From Streptomyces sp. SCUT-3 (GTDB lineage Bacteria > Actinomycetota > Actinomycetes > Streptomycetales > Streptomycetaceae): a stretch of DNA of 64,000 nucleotides. Within the stretch, counting starts at the first letter, position 1, and each line of letters begins with the position of its first letter. Both the position numbers and the translations under genes were made by a program. The notes beneath the pieces are model-generated. The model did no database searches. It saw nothing but the letters and a program-made list of their open reading frames with translations, and was not told the DNA's origin. The stretch spans positions 2,336,001 through 2,400,000 of the forward strand of contig NZ_CP046907.1 in NCBI RefSeq assembly GCF_014083985.1. The letters run 5' to 3'. Below are positions 9,067 to 17,506 of the stretch, in pieces.

Positions 9067-9456
9067 CACTGCCTCCTGCACGACTTGCCTGACCCGGGAT
9101 GCCATAGCTGGCACGAACGTGAACGAACGTTATCCCCAGCATCCCGCAACCGGCTGTTTCGCAGTACTCGGGGAGGGGGAAATCACACTCAGGCACATTT
9201 TCACACCCATCGGTCCAGTGGCGGCCCGCCCCCCGGGCACCACCCCCGGGCCGGTCACACACAGGATCCGCAGGGGATCCGCGCAGGGAGCCGCAACCGG
9301 GCGGCCGCGCCGGCGCACCGCAGGACGGCAGGTGCGGCGACGCAGTCCCCGTCCGCCCCCGCCACGGCCCCGGCCGGGCCGTGCGCACGCGGCCGACCGC
9401 CGAGGACGCGCGGGGACACGGAACGCGCCCCCGCCCCGCCGCACGGGAGGTGGGCC
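9067..9456. other. Divergent intergenic region, icmB / esterase
   Basis: 390 bases without a gene. An imperfect direct and inverted repeat sits at 9115-9131: three copies of GAACG-like half sites, and AACGT paired with ACGTT across six bases, about 50 bases upstream of icmB. It could be an operator for icmB. The remaining sequence up to the esterase is GC-rich without clear structure. Confidence 0.4.
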
Positions 9457-10305
9457 ATGGCCATCCTTTCCTTCTCCTCCTTCTCCCTGCCCCTCTGCGC
9501 CCCGACGGGCCTGGGGGAAGGGTGCCGCCGCACGGCGGCCCTGGCCCGCGCCGTGGGGGTGGACGTCGCCGTCCTGACCGCGCACATGCTGCTCTACCCG
9601 ACCGGCATGGCCCAGGAGCGCCTGCTGCGGATCCCCGACGGCGACGGCGGCGCCCCCCGCACCCCCTCCCCGGACCGGGCGCGCCCCCCGGTGCTGCTGA
9701 TGCACGGGTTCGTGGACAACCGGTCGGTGTTCGCCCTGCTGCGCAGGTCGCTGCACCGCAACGGCTGGACCCACGTCCAGGCGCTCAACTACTCGCCCCT
9801 GACCTGCGACGTGAGGGTCGCCGCCGCTCTGCTGGCACGCCACGTCGAGGAGGTCTGCCGCAGCACCGGCCACAGGCGGCTGGACATCGTCGGGCACAGC
9901 CTCGGCGGGCTGATCGCCCGCTACTACGTCCAGCGCCTGGGCGGTGACGCCCGCGTGCGCACCCTGGTCACGCTCGGCACGCCGCACTCCGGCACCCGCG
10001 CCGCGCTCCTGCTCGCCCCTCACCCGATCGTGCGCCAGATGCGCCCCGGGTCCGGCCTGATCGGCGAACTGGCCATGCCCGCACCGGAATGCCGGACCCG
10101 CTTCGTTGCGTTCTGGAGCGACATGGACCAGGTGATGTCGCCGATCGAGGCCGCCCGGGTGGAGCACCCGGACCTCACCGCGCACAACGTCCTGGTCAGC
10201 GGGGTGGGCCACCTGACACTGCCCGTCCACGGGGAAGTTGCCGCCGGGACGAGGCGGGCGCTGGCCGGCCCCGGAGGACCGGCGGAGGACGACCGCGCCG
10301 CGTAG
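9457..10305 (+). CDS. Alpha/beta-hydrolase (lipase/esterase)
   Basis: 282 residues from ATG 9457, with GGGAGG upstream at about 9445. The lipase hallmarks are present: the oxyanion segment LLMHGFVDN (about residues 85-93), the nucleophile elbow GHSLGG (about residues 148-153), and LGTPHSGT. A candidate catalytic histidine lies in VSGVGHLTLP near the C-terminus. The pattern fits triacylglycerol-lipase-like hydrolases of the LipA/EstA type. The first 45 residues are hydrophobic (LPLCAPTGLG, VDVAVLTAHMLLY) and may anchor it in the membrane; no clear cleavage site is seen. Substrate is unknown. It is read toward the M23 peptidase but separated by 215 bases, so probably a separate unit. Confidence 0.87.
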   Translation: MAILSFSSFSLPLCAPTGLGEGCRRTAALARAVGVDVAVLTAHMLLYPTGMAQERLLRIPDGDGGAPRTPSPDRARPPVLLMHGFVDNRSVFALLRRSLHRNGWTHVQALNYSPLTCDVRVAAALLARHVEEVCRSTGHRRLDIVGHSLGGLIARYYVQRLGGDARVRTLVTLGTPHSGTRAALLLAPHPIVRQMRPGSGLIGELAMPAPECRTRFVAFWSDMDQVMSPIEAARVEHPDLTAHNVLVSGVGHLTLPVHGEVAAGTRRALAGPGGPAEDDRAA

Positions 10306-10520
10306 AACGCCCCTCCCCGGGCGCCGCCCCGCGCCACGCACCCGAACGGGAATCGAACATCCTGTGTCGGACCGTGTGGGCTTGCGGGACACTCCGCCGA
10401 AAGAGGGTCAATTCCCCGTCGCTCGCACGGCCGAATCCCGGCGAAGATTGTGACCGTCCCGTAGTGGGGGATACAGTCGCCGCTAATTCTCCTGCTGTCG
10501 AGGCGAAAGAGAAGTTGGCG

Positions 10521-12083
10521 GTGAACGACAGTCACCCGGCGGGGACGATGTCCCCGAACGATGCCTCGTACGGGTACTACGACGGCGACCCGCTCTTCGG
10601 GCAGGCCGTCGGCCCGGTCGGCGCCCACCCGGCGCACGAGGCACCCCAGGGGTACGCCGCGCTGTACGACACCGGCGGTTACGACACCACCGGGCTCGGC
10701 ACCACCGCCTTCGACACCGGCGCCCACTCGTTCACCGGCGGCTACGCCCAGCAGGCCGACACCACCGCCACCGGCTACGCCCAGGACTACGCGGCCGGCT
10801 ACCAGTACGCTGCCCCGGCATCCCCGTTCGACACCTCCACCGGCGAGATCCCCGCCCACGGCGCCCACGGCTACGGGGCCGGTTACGGAACCGGCTACGA
10901 CGACGGCTACGACACGGGCGGCTACCCCACCGTCACCCACGACTCCGGCGCCCACCCGGTGTTCGTGCCCGGGCAGGCGCAGCCGCAGGAGCAGGGCCCG
11001 GGGACCGGGGAGTACGAGGCGGTCCCGGCGGAGCAGTCCGCCTCTTCCCACGGGGACGGGGCGTCCGGGTACGCGTCCGCGGAGTACGCGCCGTCCGACT
11101 ACGAGTCCGGGTACGACACGGGCGAGTACGGGACCGACGGGTACGGGACGGGCGAGTACGGCACCGGCGAGTACGACGCGGGCGACTACGGCACCGGCGA
11201 GTACGGGACGGTCGGCTCCGCCCCGTCCGACGACGACACCCGGGCCTTCGAGCCGGCCGGCCCGGCGGACCCGGCCGACCGCGCGGACGACGACGACCCG
11301 GCCGTGGTCATCGCCCCCTCCGCCTCCGCCCCGTCCGGCCCCGCCCCCGCGCGGAACCGCCGCCGCAAGGCCGCCAAGCGTTCCGCGCTGCTGACCGTCG
11401 CCGTGCCCTCCGTCGCCGTGATGGGCGTCGCCGCGGTGGCCGCGGCCACCATCACCAGCGGCCCGGAGGCCGACGCCAAGGACACCAGCACCCAGGCCGC
11501 CGACGAGATCGCGAAGAAACCGGTCCAGGAGACCGAGCTGGACCGGCAGCTCGAAGGGCTCAGCGTCGGTGCCGACGACTTCGCCGAGCGCGCCAGCCGC
11601 ACCCAGAAGCGCATCGACCTCAAGGAGCGGCAGGCCGAGGAGCGCCGGCGCGCCGCGGAGGAGGCCGCCCGCAAGGAGGCGATGCGGCCCAAGTTCGCCC
11701 TCCCCGTCGCCCAGCGCGGCCTGAGCGCCGGCTACGGCCAGGCCGGCGTCAACTGGATGTCGCTGCACACCGGCATCGACTTCCCCGTCAGCACCGGCAC
11801 CCCCGTCATGGCGGCCACCGACGGCACCGTGAGCACCCAGTGGGACAGCGCCTACGGCAACATGGTGATAGTGACCGCCGCCGACGGCACCGAGACCTGG
11901 TACTGCCACCTGTCCAGTGCCCGCATCCGCTCGGGCACCGTCAAGGCCGGGGACGTCATCGGCTACGCCGGCAGCACCGGAAACTCCACCGGCCCCCACC
12001 TGCACTTCGAGGTGCACCCCGGTGGCGGCCCGGCGATCAACCCGTCCGCCTGGCTGCAGAGCAAGGGACTGAACCCCAACTGA
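10521..12083 (+). CDS. Membrane-anchored M23 (LytM) peptidase
   Basis: 520 residues from GTG 10521 (VNDSHPAGTM). The order is a 280-residue N-terminal region rich in Tyr, Gly, Thr and Ser with repeats like TGEYGTGEYG; a basic stop-transfer NRRRKAAKRS and one hydrophobic span (about residues 291-312); a short charged coiled coil; and a C-terminal M23 domain. The M23 zinc and catalytic residues are in HTGIDF (His, Asp) and HLHFEVH. The family cleaves peptidoglycan crosslinks or activates amidases. By topology the Tyr-rich part is cytosolic and the peptidase is outside. ATG 10548 is an alternative start. A strong terminator follows at 12148. Confidence 0.92.
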   Translation: MNDSHPAGTMSPNDASYGYYDGDPLFGQAVGPVGAHPAHEAPQGYAALYDTGGYDTTGLGTTAFDTGAHSFTGGYAQQADTTATGYAQDYAAGYQYAAPASPFDTSTGEIPAHGAHGYGAGYGTGYDDGYDTGGYPTVTHDSGAHPVFVPGQAQPQEQGPGTGEYEAVPAEQSASSHGDGASGYASAEYAPSDYESGYDTGEYGTDGYGTGEYGTGEYDAGDYGTGEYGTVGSAPSDDDTRAFEPAGPADPADRADDDDPAVVIAPSASAPSGPAPARNRRRKAAKRSALLTVAVPSVAVMGVAAVAAATITSGPEADAKDTSTQAADEIAKKPVQETELDRQLEGLSVGADDFAERASRTQKRIDLKERQAEERRRAAEEAARKEAMRPKFALPVAQRGLSAGYGQAGVNWMSLHTGIDFPVSTGTPVMAATDGTVSTQWDSAYGNMVIVTAADGTETWYCHLSSARIRSGTVKAGDVIGYAGSTGNSTGPHLHFEVHPGGGPAINPSAWLQSKGLNPN

Positions 12084-12147
12084 CGCCCCGCGTCCGTGCC
12101 CCCGGGCAACCGGGGCGCGGACGACCGCCCGCACAGGGACCCGCCGC

Positions 12148-12181
12148 GGACAGGCGGCCGTCCGGGGACGGCCGCCTGTCC
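12148..12181. terminator. Bidirectional terminator between M23 gene and pcrA
   Basis: A perfect 16-bp inverted repeat, GGACAGGCGGCCGTCC with its complement at 12166-12181 and only a GG between the arms. It lies between the convergent stops of the M23 gene (12083) and pcrA (12198). Confidence 0.88.
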
Positions 12182-12197
12182 CGTCACCTCGCCCCGG

Positions 12198-14828
12198 TCA
12201 GAGCTTCTCCACCGGTGCGTAGCGCAGCAGCAGCCGCTTCGGCTTCTCCCCGCCGAAGTCGATGGTCGCCTCGGCCGCGTCCCCGCTGCCCCTGACGCCC
12301 ACCACCGTGCCGAGGCCGAACGAGTCGTGGGTGACCCGGTCCCCCACCGCCAGCGACACGACCTCCCGCTCCCCGGCCCGCCGCGTGGCGAACCCCGACG
12401 GGCCCCGACGGGCCTGCCGTCCCGCCTGCTCGGACGGGAAACCCGCCGTCAGCCCGGACGGCGACGTCCCGGCCGAGCGCACCGCGGACCGCGTGCCGCC
12501 CCGGGCCGGAGCGGGCGGCGCGCCCGTCCGCTTCCAGGTGATCAGGTGCTCCGGGATCTCCTCCAGGAAGCGGGACGGCGGGTTGTAGGAGGGCTGGCCC
12601 CACGCGCTGCGCATGCTCGCCCGCGTCAGGTACAGCCGCTCGCGGGCCCGGGTGATGCCGACGTAGGCGAGCCGCCGCTCCTCCTCCAGCTCCTTGGCCT
12701 GCCCCAGGGCCCGCATGTGCGGGAAGACGCCGTCCTCCATGCCCGTCAGGAAGACCACGGGGAACTCGAGCCCCTTGGCGGTGTGCAGGGTCATCAGCGT
12801 GACGACGCCCTGCGCCTCGCCCTCCTCGTCGTCGGGGATCTGGTCGGAGTCGGCGACCAGCGCCACCCGCTCCAGGAAGTCGGCCAGCGCGGCCGCGCCG
12901 CCCCCGGCGCCGCCCCCGGCCTCCTCGTCCGTCCCGTCGCCGTCCCCGCCGCCGGCCCCGGGGCCGGCCGTGCCCGTCTCCTGCTCGAACTCCAGGGCCA
13001 CCGCCGCGAGCTCCTGGAGGTTCTCCACCCGGGTCTCGTCCTGGGGGTCGGTCGAGGCCTGCAGCTCGGCCAGGTAGCCGGTCTGCTCCAGGACCGCCTC
13101 CACCACCGTCGCGGGCCCCGCGCCCGACTCGACCACGGTGCGCAGCTGCTCCAGCAGCTCGTTGAACCGCCTGACCGCGTTCATCGACCGCGCCGCCAGG
13201 CCGTACGCCTCGTCGACCCGGCGCAGCGCCTGCGCGAAGGAGATCCGCTCGCGCAGCGCCAGCGCCTCGATCATCGCCTCCGCGCGGTCGCCGATGCCGC
13301 GCTTGGGCACGTTGAGGATGCGGCGCAGCGGCACGGTGTCCTCGGGGTTGGCGAGCACCCGCAGGTAGGCCAGGATGTCCCGGACCTCCTTGCGCTCGTA
13401 GAAGCGCACCCCGCCGACGACCTTGTACGGCAGCCCGACCCGGATCAGGACCTCCTCGAAGACGCGGGACTGGGCGTTGGTGCGGTAGAAGATCGCCACG
13501 TCGCCGGGGCGGGCCCGGCCCGAGTCGGTGAGCCGGTCGATCTCCTCGGCGATGTACTGCGCCTCGTCGTGCTCGTGGTCGGCGACGTAGCCGGTGATGG
13601 TCGCGCCCGCGCCGGCCTCGGTCCACAGGTTCTTGGCGCGGCGGTTGGTGTTGCGCTCGATGACCGCGTTGGCTGCGGTGAGGATGGTCTGGGTGGAGCG
13701 GTAGTTCTGCTCCAGCAGGATGGTGGTGGCGTCCGGGTAGTCCTCCTCGAACTGGAGGATGTTGCGGATGGTGGCGCCGCGGAAGGCGTAGATGCTCTGG
13801 TCGGCGTCGCCGACCACGCACAGCTCCGCCGGCTCGACCTGCACCGGGCCGGCCTCCGCCGGGTTCACCGGGTCGCCGTCGACCGTGCGCCGCGGCTGCT
13901 GCCCCACCGCCCCGCCGACCAGCTCGCGCACCAGCGTGTACTGGGCGTGGTTGGTGTCCTGGTACTCGTCGACCAGGACGTGCCGGAACCTGCGCCGGTA
14001 GTGCTCGGCGACGTCCGGGAACGCCTGGAGCAGGTGGACGGTGGTCATGATGATGTCGTCGAAGTCCAGCGCGTTGGCCTCGCGCAGCCGCTGCTGGTAC
14101 AGCGTGTACGCCTCGGCCAGCTTCTTCTCCGTGGCGTTGTCGGCCCGGGCCGCGAAGGTCTCCTCGTCGACGAGCTCGTTCTTGAGGTTGGAGATCTTGG
14201 CGGTGAAGGACTTCGGGGGGAACTGCTTGGGGTCCAGGTCCAGGTCGCGGCAGACCAGGGCCATCAGCCGCTTGGCGTCGGCCGCGTCGTAGATCGAGAA
14301 GCTGGAGGTGAAGCCGAGCTTCTTGCTCTCCCTGCGCAGGATGCGCACGCAGGCGCTGTGGAACGTGGACACCCACATGGAGTTCGCCCGGGGGCCGACC
14401 AGCTGCTCGACGCGCTCCTTCATCTCGGCCGCGGCCTTGTTGGTGAAGGTGATCGCCAGGATCTGCCCGGGGTGCACCCCGCGGGCGCCCAGCAGGTAGG
14501 CGATGCGGTGGGTGAGCACCCGGGTCTTGCCGGAGCCGGCGCCGGCCACGATGAGCAGCGGCGAGCCGATGTGCACGACGGCCTCCCGCTGCTGCGGGTT
14601 CATGCCGTCGAGCAGCCGCTCGGGGTCGACGACACTGCGCGGGGCCCCGTCGCGGTGGTAGGCGTCCCGGGCCGGCAGCGGCGCGTCGAAGACGCCCGCG
14701 AACAGGTCCGCGGGGACGTCCTCCTCCGGCTCGTACTCCGCGGCCTCCCGGTCCTCGGGCGGCGGGGGCTCCTCCTCCGCCGGGCCGAGGTCGGAGAAGA
14801 AGCTGTCGTCGAAAAGGCTGTCGCTCAT
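12198..14828 (-). CDS. pcrA: ATP-dependent DNA helicase PcrA/UvrD
   Basis: 876 residues, the size of actinobacterial PcrA. Superfamily 1A motifs appear in order: Q motif LNPQQREAV, Walker A GAGSGKTRVLTHRIAYL (about residue 95), motif II VDEYQDTN, motif III GDADQSIYAFRGA, motif IV LEQNYRST, and motif VI VGITRARERLYL. It unwinds DNA 3'-5' in repair and in removing RecA or stalled polymerase. A roughly 25-residue insertion rich in Pro, Gln and Gly lies between motifs II and III (GGAVGQQPRRTVDGDP). A Gly/Ala spacer sits near residue 650, and the C-terminal KxRLLLRYAPVEKL tail resembles the RNA-polymerase-binding Tudor-like domain of PcrA. Starts at ATG 14828. Confidence 0.97.
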   Translation of the reverse strand: MSDSLFDDSFFSDLGPAEEEPPPPEDREAAEYEPEEDVPADLFAGVFDAPLPARDAYHRDGAPRSVVDPERLLDGMNPQQREAVVHIGSPLLIVAGAGSGKTRVLTHRIAYLLGARGVHPGQILAITFTNKAAAEMKERVEQLVGPRANSMWVSTFHSACVRILRRESKKLGFTSSFSIYDAADAKRLMALVCRDLDLDPKQFPPKSFTAKISNLKNELVDEETFAARADNATEKKLAEAYTLYQQRLREANALDFDDIIMTTVHLLQAFPDVAEHYRRRFRHVLVDEYQDTNHAQYTLVRELVGGAVGQQPRRTVDGDPVNPAEAGPVQVEPAELCVVGDADQSIYAFRGATIRNILQFEEDYPDATTILLEQNYRSTQTILTAANAVIERNTNRRAKNLWTEAGAGATITGYVADHEHDEAQYIAEEIDRLTDSGRARPGDVAIFYRTNAQSRVFEEVLIRVGLPYKVVGGVRFYERKEVRDILAYLRVLANPEDTVPLRRILNVPKRGIGDRAEAMIEALALRERISFAQALRRVDEAYGLAARSMNAVRRFNELLEQLRTVVESGAGPATVVEAVLEQTGYLAELQASTDPQDETRVENLQELAAVALEFEQETGTAGPGAGGGDGDGTDEEAGGGAGGGAAALADFLERVALVADSDQIPDDEEGEAQGVVTLMTLHTAKGLEFPVVFLTGMEDGVFPHMRALGQAKELEEERRLAYVGITRARERLYLTRASMRSAWGQPSYNPPSRFLEEIPEHLITWKRTGAPPAPARGGTRSAVRSAGTSPSGLTAGFPSEQAGRQARRGPSGFATRRAGEREVVSLAVGDRVTHDSFGLGTVVGVRGSGDAAEATIDFGGEKPKRLLLRYAPVEKL

Positions 14829-14882
14829 CGCCGTCGAGTCTAGGCCGACCGGACGACGCCCCGGCGCGGTACGCCCGGGGAG

Positions 14883-15413
14883 TCAGGAGTCCTTCGGGGA
14901 CCGCCCGCCCCAGGGCCCCGGGGCGGGCGCCGCGTACGGCGCGTGCGGCGCGGGGGACGCGGGGGACGCGGAGCCGGCGGGGGACGCCGGGGACCGCCAC
15001 CGGTGGGGCACGGCGGCGGAGGCCAGCAGGGCGACGGCGACGAACAGGTAGAAGCCACTGGCCCCGGCGGAGAACATGGACCGGGCCGCGTCCTCGCCGA
15101 CGGAGATCGCTTCGTAGAGCTCCATGGCGGTCCCGAGGTCGACGAGCACCACGCCGCCGAGGACGAGGTGGACGCCTCCGGCCAGCAGCGCGGCGACCGG
15201 CGAGACCCACCGGGCGGAGGCGAGGACGGCCACCGCCGCGGCTGCGAGGACCGTGCAGGCCGCGGCCGTCACCGTGTGGGCGGAGCCCCGGCCGTAGAAG
15301 ACCTGCGCCTCCCGCATCATGTCGTTCAGGCCCTTGCTGCCCGCGAAGCAGATCAGGGCCGCGCCGAGCAGTCCGACCGGGACGCCGATTCCGTGCCGTG
15401 CTCCACCGTTCAC
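14883..15413 (-). CDS. Integral membrane protein, four predicted spans
   Basis: About 176 residues from GTG 15413, with GGGGAG six bases upstream; a longer frame to 15626 has no coding character. Four hydrophobic stretches are visible: GVPVGLLGAALICFAG, TVTAAACTVLAAAAVAVLA, ALLAGGVHLVLGGVVLVDLG, and SGFYLFVAVALLASAAV. After these comes a Pro/Ala/Ser-rich basic tail. The pattern is that of small DUF4383/DoxX-like membrane proteins, but I cannot place it in a named family. It lies just downstream of pcrA's start, reading the same way, and ends 54 bases before pcrA begins; co-transcription is possible. Confidence 0.75.
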   Translation of the reverse strand: MNGGARHGIGVPVGLLGAALICFAGSKGLNDMMREAQVFYGRGSAHTVTAAACTVLAAAAVAVLASARWVSPVAALLAGGVHLVLGGVVLVDLGTAMELYEAISVGEDAARSMFSAGASGFYLFVAVALLASAAVPHRWRSPASPAGSASPASPAPHAPYAAPAPGPWGGRSPKDS

Positions 15414-15716
15414 CGTGGTCTCCCCGTGTCGTGCCGGTGTCCTCCCCCGGCCCCGTGCATGATCCTCCGGCCGGCCGTGCGCCCGGCCGCCCGCCAGCGT
15501 GCCACACGGACCGGCACCGCGGCAGGGAGCGCGTACGGGGCCCATCGCCGTTCGGGCGTCGCACAGTTGACGGAATGACCGTTTTTGTCCGGAGGGATTC
15601 GCAACAATGTCCGGTCGCGACTTCACATGACGATCACGGTTTGATTACTGTCGCCCTCGTGCAGGCCGCACCGCTACCGGCGGACGGCGCCGGAACGGTC
15701 TGCCCCGTCGAGTCCG

Positions 15717-15845
15717 GACGTGTCCGGAGCCGGGGACCCACTTGTGTTCCGGGGTGAATCGGGACGGCCCTTCCGGGCCGGACCGTAGGGCGACCTTCCG
15801 ACAGCCCGAACCCGACAGCTAACCCGGTAGGCGGTCCACGGAAGG
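15717..15845 (+). promoter_or_regulatory. c-di-AMP (ydaO/yuaA) riboswitch
   Basis: The leader of the NlpC/P60 gene contains the conserved blocks of the actinobacterial ydaO riboswitch, in order: GCCGGGGACCCA, GTTCCGGGGTGAATC, GTAGGGCGACCTTCC, CCCGAACCCGACAGCTAAC and CGGTAGGCGGT. A CGTG/CACG pair could close P1 (about 15719 and 15837). The aptamer ends at the GGAAGGAG ribosome site for TTG 15854. Bound c-di-AMP turns these switches off in known cases, lowering expression of cell-wall hydrolases. Recognition is by the conserved blocks only; I could not run a covariance model. Confidence 0.92.
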
Positions 15846-15853
15846 AGCGCCTG

Positions 15854-17002
15854 TTGGCGTCGCACCGCAAGCCGCGCACCCCCGTCCTGTCGGCGACGGG
15901 TTCGCGGGCCGCGATAGGCATCAGCACCGCCGCGCTCGCGTCGGTCACCCTGATGGGCGAGGCGGCCACCGCCGCGCCGGCCACCCCCGCCAAGCCCTCC
16001 GTCGAGGAGGTCAAGGACCGGGTCGACTCGCTGTACCGGCAGGCCGAGGTGGCCACCCAGAAGTACAACGGCGCCAAGGAGAAGACCGACTCGCAGCGCG
16101 AGGACGTCGAGAAGCTCCTGGACGAGCTGGCGGAGCAGACCGACGCGATGAACGACGCCCGGCGCAAGCTGGGCGCCTACGCCGCCGAGCAGTACCGCAC
16201 CGGCGGGCTCGCCCCCAGCACCACCTTCCTGCTCTCCCCCGACCCCCAGGCCTACTTCGACCAGGACCACCTGATGGACCGGCTCGGCGGCGAGCAGGAC
16301 ACCGCGGTCAAGGACTTCCGCGACCAGCAGGCGGCCGCGTTCGAGCAGCGGCGCGAGGCGTCCGAGAAACTGGACGACCTGACCGAGACCCAGCAGCAGC
16401 TGGGCACCCAGAAGAAGACGGTCCAGAAGAAGCTGACCGAGGCCCGCGAACTGCTGGCGGACCTGACGGCGGAGGAGAAGGCCCGCCTGGCCGCGATCGA
16501 GCGGCAGAAGGAGCGGGAGGCTGCCGAGCGCGCCGCCGAGCTGGCCGAGGCGGAGAAGGCCAGGGAGGCCGCACAGCAGGAGCAGTCCGCAGGTTCCGGC
16601 ACGAGCACCGGTCCGGGCACGAGCACGGGCACGGGCTCCACCGCGCCCGCCTCGTCCCGGGCGGCCGAGGCGGTGGCCTTCGCCCGTGCGCAGATCGGCA
16701 AGCCGTACGTGTGGGGCGCCTCGGGACCGAGCTCCTACGACTGCTCGGGCCTGACCCAGGCCGCGTGGAAGGCCGCCGGGGTCGCCCTGCCCCGGACGAC
16801 CTGGGACCAGGTCGAGGTGGGCACCCGGGTCTCGATGTCCCAGCTGCAGCCGGGCGACCTGGTCTTCTTCTACAACGACATCAGCCACGTGGGCCTGTAC
16901 GCGGGCGGCGGCATGATGATCCACGCGCCCAAGCCGGGCGACCTCGTCAAGGAGGCGCCGATCACCGAGATGCCGTTCTACGCGGCGGTCCGCCCGGCCT
17001 GA
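15854..17002 (+). CDS. NlpC/P60 family cell-wall peptidase
   Basis: 382 residues from TTG 15854 (MASHRKPRTPV), with GGAAGGAG six bases upstream. A Sec signal (basic SHRKPR, then a hydrophobic stretch to AATAAPA) is followed by a long charged coiled coil (about residues 50-250) rich in Lys, Glu, Ala and Gln. A Ser/Gly/Thr linker comes next, then the NlpC/P60 domain from about residue 270. Catalytic Cys is in YDCSGL, His in DISHVGLYAG, and the third polar residue in MIHAPKPG. It resembles RipA/RpfA-partner endopeptidases that cut D-Glu-DAP bonds in peptidoglycan. A c-di-AMP riboswitch precedes it. A terminator follows at 17052. Confidence 0.95.
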   Translation: MASHRKPRTPVLSATGSRAAIGISTAALASVTLMGEAATAAPATPAKPSVEEVKDRVDSLYRQAEVATQKYNGAKEKTDSQREDVEKLLDELAEQTDAMNDARRKLGAYAAEQYRTGGLAPSTTFLLSPDPQAYFDQDHLMDRLGGEQDTAVKDFRDQQAAAFEQRREASEKLDDLTETQQQLGTQKKTVQKKLTEARELLADLTAEEKARLAAIERQKEREAAERAAELAEAEKAREAAQQEQSAGSGTSTGPGTSTGTGSTAPASSRAAEAVAFARAQIGKPYVWGASGPSSYDCSGLTQAAWKAAGVALPRTTWDQVEVGTRVSMSQLQPGDLVFFYNDISHVGLYAGGGMMIHAPKPGDLVKEAPITEMPFYAAVRPA

Positions 17003-17051
17003 CCGAGGGGGCCGGGCACGGAAGGTACGGGCCGGGCACGGACGGCAGGGG

Positions 17052-17110
17052 CCGTCCGGCGGTACGCGTTCCGGTCTCCCGGGTGTCCCGGGAGACCGGT
17101 CGCCGGACGG
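17052..17110. terminator. Nested bidirectional terminator
   Basis: Outer arms CCGTCCGGCG and CGCCGGACGG (10 bp) enclose inner arms CCGGTCTCCCGGG and CCCGGGAGACCGG (13 bp, TGT loop). It separates the rightward NlpC/P60 gene from the leftward membrane gene. Confidence 0.85.
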
Positions 17111-17132
17111 CGGGGAGCACGGGGGACGGTGG

Positions 17133-17483
17133 TCACCACATGACGGCGATGACGATGTTGGCGATCGTCAGCAGGCCGACCGCGCCGAAGACCGGCGCCG
17201 GGACCTTCTCGTCGTCGCGCTTGACGTAGACCAGGGCGGTGATCACCACCAGGATCAGCAGCTTGATGCCGATCTTGACGTGGTTGAGCGTCGCGCCGTC
17301 CGCCTCGTTGAGGCCGACCAGGGCCAGGCCGGTGACGAGCATGGTGAGCGCGCCGTGGAACATGGCCGGCACCATGCGGGCCGTCCCCGCGCCGATGGAC
17401 TTCATCTGGGTGAGGAAGCCGCCCAGGAGCGAGGCTATGCCGATGAAGTGCAGGACCACGAAGATATTGATGAGTACGTTCAT
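17133..17483 (-). CDS. Small integral membrane protein
   Basis: 116 residues from ATG 17483 (MNVLINIFVVLHFIGIASLL); the longer frame to 18437 overlaps the regulator genes and has no coding character beyond this start. Four hydrophobic segments: IFVVLHFIGIASLLGG, ALTMLVTGLALVGL, IGIKLLILVVITALVYV and FGAVGLLTIANIVIAVMW. Between spans 3 and 4 is a short charged loop (KRDDEK). Such 110-120-residue four-span proteins are widespread in actinobacteria without a known function. It ends the leftward run below the LuxR regulator, 23 bases after that gene's stop, and may be co-transcribed with it. Confidence 0.85.
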   Translation of the reverse strand: MNVLINIFVVLHFIGIASLLGGFLTQMKSIGAGTARMVPAMFHGALTMLVTGLALVGLNEADGATLNHVKIGIKLLILVVITALVYVKRDDEKVPAPVFGAVGLLTIANIVIAVMW

Positions 17484-17506
17484 GGCCGCGAGCCTAGTCT
17501 CAGGCC

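Noticed and set aside
10306-10520. A second riboswitch before the M23 peptidase
   Set aside because: Some CCGAATCCCG-like bits occur, but the ordered blocks of ydaO are missing.
12096-14843. Rightward open frame of 915 codons opposite pcrA
   Set aside because: It mirrors the whole pcrA gene and has no recognisable domain.
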